From an uncultured Sulfurovum sp. (GTDB taxonomy: Bacteria; Campylobacterota; Campylobacteria; Campylobacterales; Sulfurovaceae), in NCBI GenBank assembly GCA_902727915.1, contig CACVAU010000038.1:50771-114770 (forward strand): 64,000 nt of DNA. Reading direction: 5' to 3'. Position 1 is the stretch's first letter. Every line of letters starts with the position of its first letter. Under the pieces are notes generated by a model. That model searched no databases. It was not told the origin of the DNA and saw nothing but the letters and a program-made list of their open reading frames with translations. A program made the translations under genes and the position numbers. Shown here in pieces: positions 61,661 through 64,000 of the stretch.

Positions 61661-62797
61661 TTAGAATTTATATTTTAGTCCTGTGGTAACGGTGGTGGCT
61701 GACATATCGCTGTCGGTATTTTGTTGGTACAACTGTACACCAAGGTTATAACTAATAAGGTCATTGTACTTGTAGTTCATGTTGACTTTATAGGTCAATG
61801 CATCAAAGTCACTTAAACGTTCATCATTGGAAGCATAGGTTTCATCGGTGAAGTAGTCCATATTTCCATTATAAAAGTTTGCCTCTGTTTGCGTATAGTA
61901 ACGTAAACCAGCTCCTAAAGTAAACTGTTTGCTTATGTTTGTGTAAACATCAGCTTCTAAGGTATATGAACTGATGTCCCAGTCATCCGTATAAAACCGA
62001 TGAGAACCTATAAAGGCTGTATCGGATGTTAGGAGTTTATTGTATTGTGCTACAACGCCATACGCCATTCTGCTGTCAGGTCTGTTTTCACCAGCCAGTG
62101 TCGCATTGGGTGTGTTGTAATCTCTTACAATGTTGATGTGTTGATTGCTTAGGTATCCATCATCAGAGAGCATGAAAGCAGAAACTTTAATAGAAGAGCT
62201 TTTGTCGAGTACTTGCGTTACGCCTGCTTGGATATTGTAAGTCGTTGACTCTTCGGTATAACTTGCGCCACTGTTACTGTCGTAGTTGGCAAAAGGGCTT
62301 GGACCAGCTGTCGCATCAAAGTGTAAAATCTCGTTAAAGTTAACCGACCCACCAACACTGATGGCTGTGTTGTGTGTTGCATCAAGGTAGTGCATGTACT
62401 CAGCAGAGAATGATTTAGATTCATAGTCCTCTTCTTGTGAAACTTCAAAACCTGTATAAAGTTCATCTCGGTTTTCAAATCGTGAAGTTAACATAAGTGA
62501 AAGTGCTTTACGTTCATCTTCAAACTCTTGTAGACCTTGCGTGTAAGTACCACTGTTTTCGTTAATGGTTGGTGTCGCACCACTAACGCTGTCAAACATA
62601 AAATTGGCTTTTAGATTGTAGTCGGTATTAAAGTCGTAAGAGGCTTCTACCATAGGGGCTGAAATAGACATTCTGTCGTCACTTTCATCGTATTGCATGT
62701 ACTCAACGCTTACATAGTTTTCAGCTTGAAGTAGTGCAGAAGTAGCCAAAACAGAAGCGACAATGCTTGATAGTGGTAATGATTTTTTTAGTTGCAT
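61661..62797 (-). CDS. DUF3570 outer-membrane protein with flavinylation-like motifs
   Basis: The 378-residue DUF3570 beta-barrel has a signal peptide (KKSLPLSSIVASVLATSALLQA) and a terminal strand VTTGLKYKF with aromatic end. Two D-x-x-S-G-A-T/S sites occur: DSVSGAT (62573-62593, residues 69-75) and DSNSGAS (62261-62281, residues 173-179). The start is the ATG at 62795-62797, within the last codons of the DUF4266 gene. GC is visibly above the window average (a 60-base stretch at 62041 is 50% by count, against 32% at 48241). The function is not established. Confidence 0.88.
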   Translation of the reverse strand: MQLKKSLPLSSIVASVLATSALLQAENYVSVEYMQYDESDDRMSISAPMVEASYDFNTDYNLKANFMFDSVSGATPTINENSGTYTQGLQEFEDERKALSLMLTSRFENRDELYTGFEVSQEEDYESKSFSAEYMHYLDATHNTAISVGGSVNFNEILHFDATAGPSPFANYDSNSGASYTEESTTYNIQAGVTQVLDKSSSIKVSAFMLSDDGYLSNQHINIVRDYNTPNATLAGENRPDSRMAYGVVAQYNKLLTSDTAFIGSHRFYTDDWDISSYTLEADVYTNISKQFTLGAGLRYYTQTEANFYNGNMDYFTDETYASNDERLSDFDALTYKVNMNYKYNDLISYNLGVQLYQQNTDSDMSATTVTTGLKYKF

Positions 62798-63012
62798 CCA
62801 CAACCTCCACCAGCCACACCGTAACCACCTCTTGACGCTTCTTTTGAGAAGTACAGATGTTGTTCAAACTTTTTCAGTTCAGGGTTTGGACCTTCAAACT
62901 GCATAATCTCTTTAGCCAAACCCTCTTTTTCCCATGCTTTTACCTCTTTAATTCCTGTACAACCCACCATTAAAATGGATGCACCCACACAGACCAAACA
63001 CGCTTTTATCAT
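62788..63012 (-). CDS. DUF4266 lipoprotein with Cys-Gly-Cys tail
   Basis: The 74-residue lipoprotein has a lipobox in SILMVGC (Cys18) and a short helical middle with a conserved Trp (EVKAWEKEGLAKEIM). It ends GGGCGCN, with Cys71 and Cys73. DUF4266 proteins typically stand beside DUF3570 genes. The start overlaps the thioredoxin stop as ATGA, and its 3' end overlaps the DUF3570 start by 10 bases, so all three are coupled. The tail could hold a metal or be a thiol partner for the thioredoxin, but this is inference. Confidence 0.85.
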   Translation of the reverse strand: MIKACLVCVGASILMVGCTGIKEVKAWEKEGLAKEIMQFEGPNPELKKFEQHLYFSKEASRGGYGVAGGGCGCN

Positions 63013-63449
63013 AACTCTTTCACCTCTTTAGTAATTTTTTTGTCTATCTCTTTAACAGCACCAATGTGTAAACCTAACACTTTTCCATTTTTAACATAAT
63101 AGAGTGCTGGTACACCTACAGGGTCAAATTTTGAAATTACAGTTTTATCGCTGTCGTAATAAATGCTAAAAGGTAAGTCAAGTTTATTGACAAAATCTTT
63201 ACCTTTAGAGGCACTGTCATCAACATTGACACCAACGACTTCGACAACTTTGTCTTGATGTACTTTTGAGATTAATGGCAACTCTTTTTTACAAGACTTA
63301 CACCAAGATGCAAAGAAGTCAATAACATAGAGTTTGTCTTCTTCGAGTTCCAGTTTCTCAACAATCGTTGTGTCGATTGTATCTCCTGTGTTGTAAGCCA
63401 TAAGCATTGTGCTTGAACATAAAAATGGCAATAATAGTTTTTTTATCAA
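63009..63449 (-). CDS. Secreted TlpA-like thioredoxin (CKSC)
   Basis: The 146-residue protein has a signal peptide (KKLLLPFLCSSTMLMA) and a TlpA fold with Cys50-Lys-Ser-Cys53 in FFASWCKSCKKELP and a cis-Pro in PVGVPALYYV. The start is TTG, with GGAGGG 8 bases upstream at the end of the DUF4405 gene. It should act in the periplasm; the coupled DUF4266 lipoprotein with its CGC tail is the most obvious target. Confidence 0.9.
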   Translation of the reverse strand: MIKKLLLPFLCSSTMLMAYNTGDTIDTTIVEKLELEEDKLYVIDFFASWCKSCKKELPLISKVHQDKVVEVVGVNVDDSASKGKDFVNKLDLPFSIYYDSDKTVISKFDPVGVPALYYVKNGKVLGLHIGAVKEIDKKITKEVKEL

Positions 63450-63453
63450 TTTC

Positions 63454-63789
63454 TTAACCCTCCATGGTTTTCATAATTGCTTCAATCTGCTGAACCTTTA
63501 CAGGGTCAATAGGTTTAGACATTCCAATAGCGTACAATGCTATCATAATAAAGGTCAATACCAAAGCAAAAAGCATTGGCTTCCTTTTTGAAAGATACTT
63601 TTTAATCGCAGCAAAATTATAGTAAACATGAAATGCCCCAGATAAGGTTAATAAAATACCAAATATCTTATGCACAGGGTGCATTTGCAGTTGAAATTCA
63701 AAGCTACCAAGAAGAATCATCATAATACCTGAACTGCTTAATGCAACCAGTGAAACCAATAGGGTGAGCGAGATAAATTGTCTAAACAC
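63454..63789 (-). CDS. DUF4405-like membrane protein (possible b-heme)
   Basis: The 111-residue protein has about three membrane helices (8-28, 41-60, 74-91). HPVHKIFGILLTLSGAFHVYYNF carries His37, His40 and His54, as in DUF4405 membrane domains thought to hold b-type heme. The start is GTG with AAGGA 7 bases before. It is the first gene of the operon. An electron-transfer role to the flavoprotein is a plausible inference only. Confidence 0.8.
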   Translation of the reverse strand: MFRQFISLTLLVSLVALSSSGIMMILLGSFEFQLQMHPVHKIFGILLTLSGAFHVYYNFAAIKKYLSKRKPMLFALVLTFIMIALYAIGMSKPIDPVKVQQIEAIMKTMEG

Positions 63790-63816
63790 TTTTTATTCCT
63801 TGTGTGCTGTGTATTT

Positions 63817-63848
63817 CTCTTGGTTTGAGAAAACCAAAGAGTTTTTTT
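63817..63848 (+). terminator. Plus-strand hairpin-T7 upstream of the DUF4405 operon
   Basis: CTCTTGGTTT pairs with AAAACCAAAGAG, with one bulge, and is followed by TTTTTTT. It is a good plus-strand intrinsic terminator, but the nearest plus-strand gene upstream is yebC, 3.4 kb away. It may insulate the operon promoter or be a relic of a lost gene. Confidence 0.5.
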
Positions 63849-63880
63849 AGTCCAAGATAGGGTACAAAAAGCAGTTATAA

Positions 63881-64000
63881 TGCTCCCCAAAAACTAGACC
63901 AGCAAAACAAGATTTTTTATATCAATAAGATAGAATAAAGATTAAGAAATCAAGGAATAAAAAATGAGTAAGAAACGGAAAGTATATAGTGCAGAGTTCA
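63881..64000 (+). mobile_element. IS3-like insertion sequence, left end
   Basis: TGCTCCCCAAAAACTAGACC at 63881-63900 has the TG start and the form of an IS3-family left inverted repeat. A transposase OrfA start follows 64 bases inside. The rest is outside the window, so the right end and target duplication cannot be checked. The insertion is 92 bases upstream of the DUF4405 gene. Confidence 0.75.
63964..64000 (+). CDS. IS3-family transposase OrfA, N-terminal fragment
   Basis: Twelve codons, MSKKRKVYSAEF, run to the window edge. They match the typical start of IS3-family OrfA helix-turn-helix proteins. An AAGGA site is present 7 bases before the ATG. The identity rests on the N-terminus plus the nearby inverted repeat. 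Confidence 0.75.
   Translation, partial: MSKKRKVYSAEF

Noticed and set aside
62218..62478. 86-codon minus-strand frame inside the DUF3570 gene
   Set aside because: Same-strand alternate frame of a well supported gene; Thr/Leu-rich with no family pattern.

Overview
The window is low-GC, gene-dense DNA from a member of the Campylobacterota (the former Epsilonproteobacteria). The evidence is gene content and order: a ubiX-coaD-tmk cluster, lpxD-ilvN-ilvB, an N- and C-terminally extended TrmB, a short Rv2747-type ArgA, SecA followed by a LolC/E permease, and TATAAT -10 boxes with no clear -35. The proteins would suit a free-living relative of Sulfurovum, Sulfurimonas or Arcobacter, but I cannot fix the genus from sequence alone.

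Layout. 1-5 kb: the start of acnB, a membrane sensor kinase and ftsK, all on the minus strand. 5-8.5 kb, plus strand: HU, tRNA-Leu and ubiX-coaD-tmk, then two small minus-strand genes and a secreted thioredoxin. 8.5-15.6 kb: a long minus-strand envelope and amino-acid operon (lptA, engB, argA, a MreD-like gene, mrdA, ilvB, ilvN, lpxD). 15.8-17.9 kb: psd, a HAD phosphatase and a DUF445 gene. 18-24.4 kb: a minus-strand run of rluD, an FN3 lipoprotein, trmB, ftsE, ftsX, envC and an aldo/keto reductase. 25-30 kb: ybgC, gph, a FAD oxidoreductase and accessory genes. 30.6-32.3 kb: a decaying restriction-modification locus. 32.4-38.6 kb: a DEAD-box helicase, thioredoxin, a PqiA-like protein, a cell-wall amidase and ppk2. 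38.6-42.7 kb: a 1352-residue lipoprotein with BspA/DUF285 repeats. 43-60.4 kb: housekeeping genes (rmuC, lolA, mog, secA, a lolC/E-type permease, cca, ppx, speA, truD, tRNA-Met, rodA, a second DEAD-box helicase, yebC). 60.8-63.8 kb: a five-gene operon of DUF4405 membrane protein, thioredoxin, DUF4266 lipoprotein, DUF3570 outer-membrane protein and ApbE. The left end of an IS3-like element lies 92 bases upstream of it.

Most interesting points. The DUF3570 protein in the ApbE operon carries two matches to the ApbE flavinylation consensus (D-x-x-S/T-G-A-T/S): DSVSGAT and DSNSGAS. Its lipoprotein partner ends in a Cys-Gly-Cys tail and is translationally coupled to both neighbours. This suggests a flavinylated, thiol-linked outer-membrane redox or metal system. 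The restriction-modification locus has an adenine/cytosine-N4 methyltransferase cut by one in-frame TAA ahead of 93 further in-frame codons, and an upstream partner broken by two single-base shifts. Several convergent gene pairs share hairpins built into the 3' coding ends, often with the stop codon in the loop. The amidase gene appears to start at an ATT codon.

Functionally, cell-wall growth and division genes are well represented (PBP2, RodA, MreD-like, FtsK, FtsEX, EnvC, AmiC), as is outer-membrane biogenesis (LptA, LpxD, LolA, LolC/E, PqiA-like). No gene-free stretch exceeds 300 bases once the pseudogene at 31.8-32.3 kb is counted.
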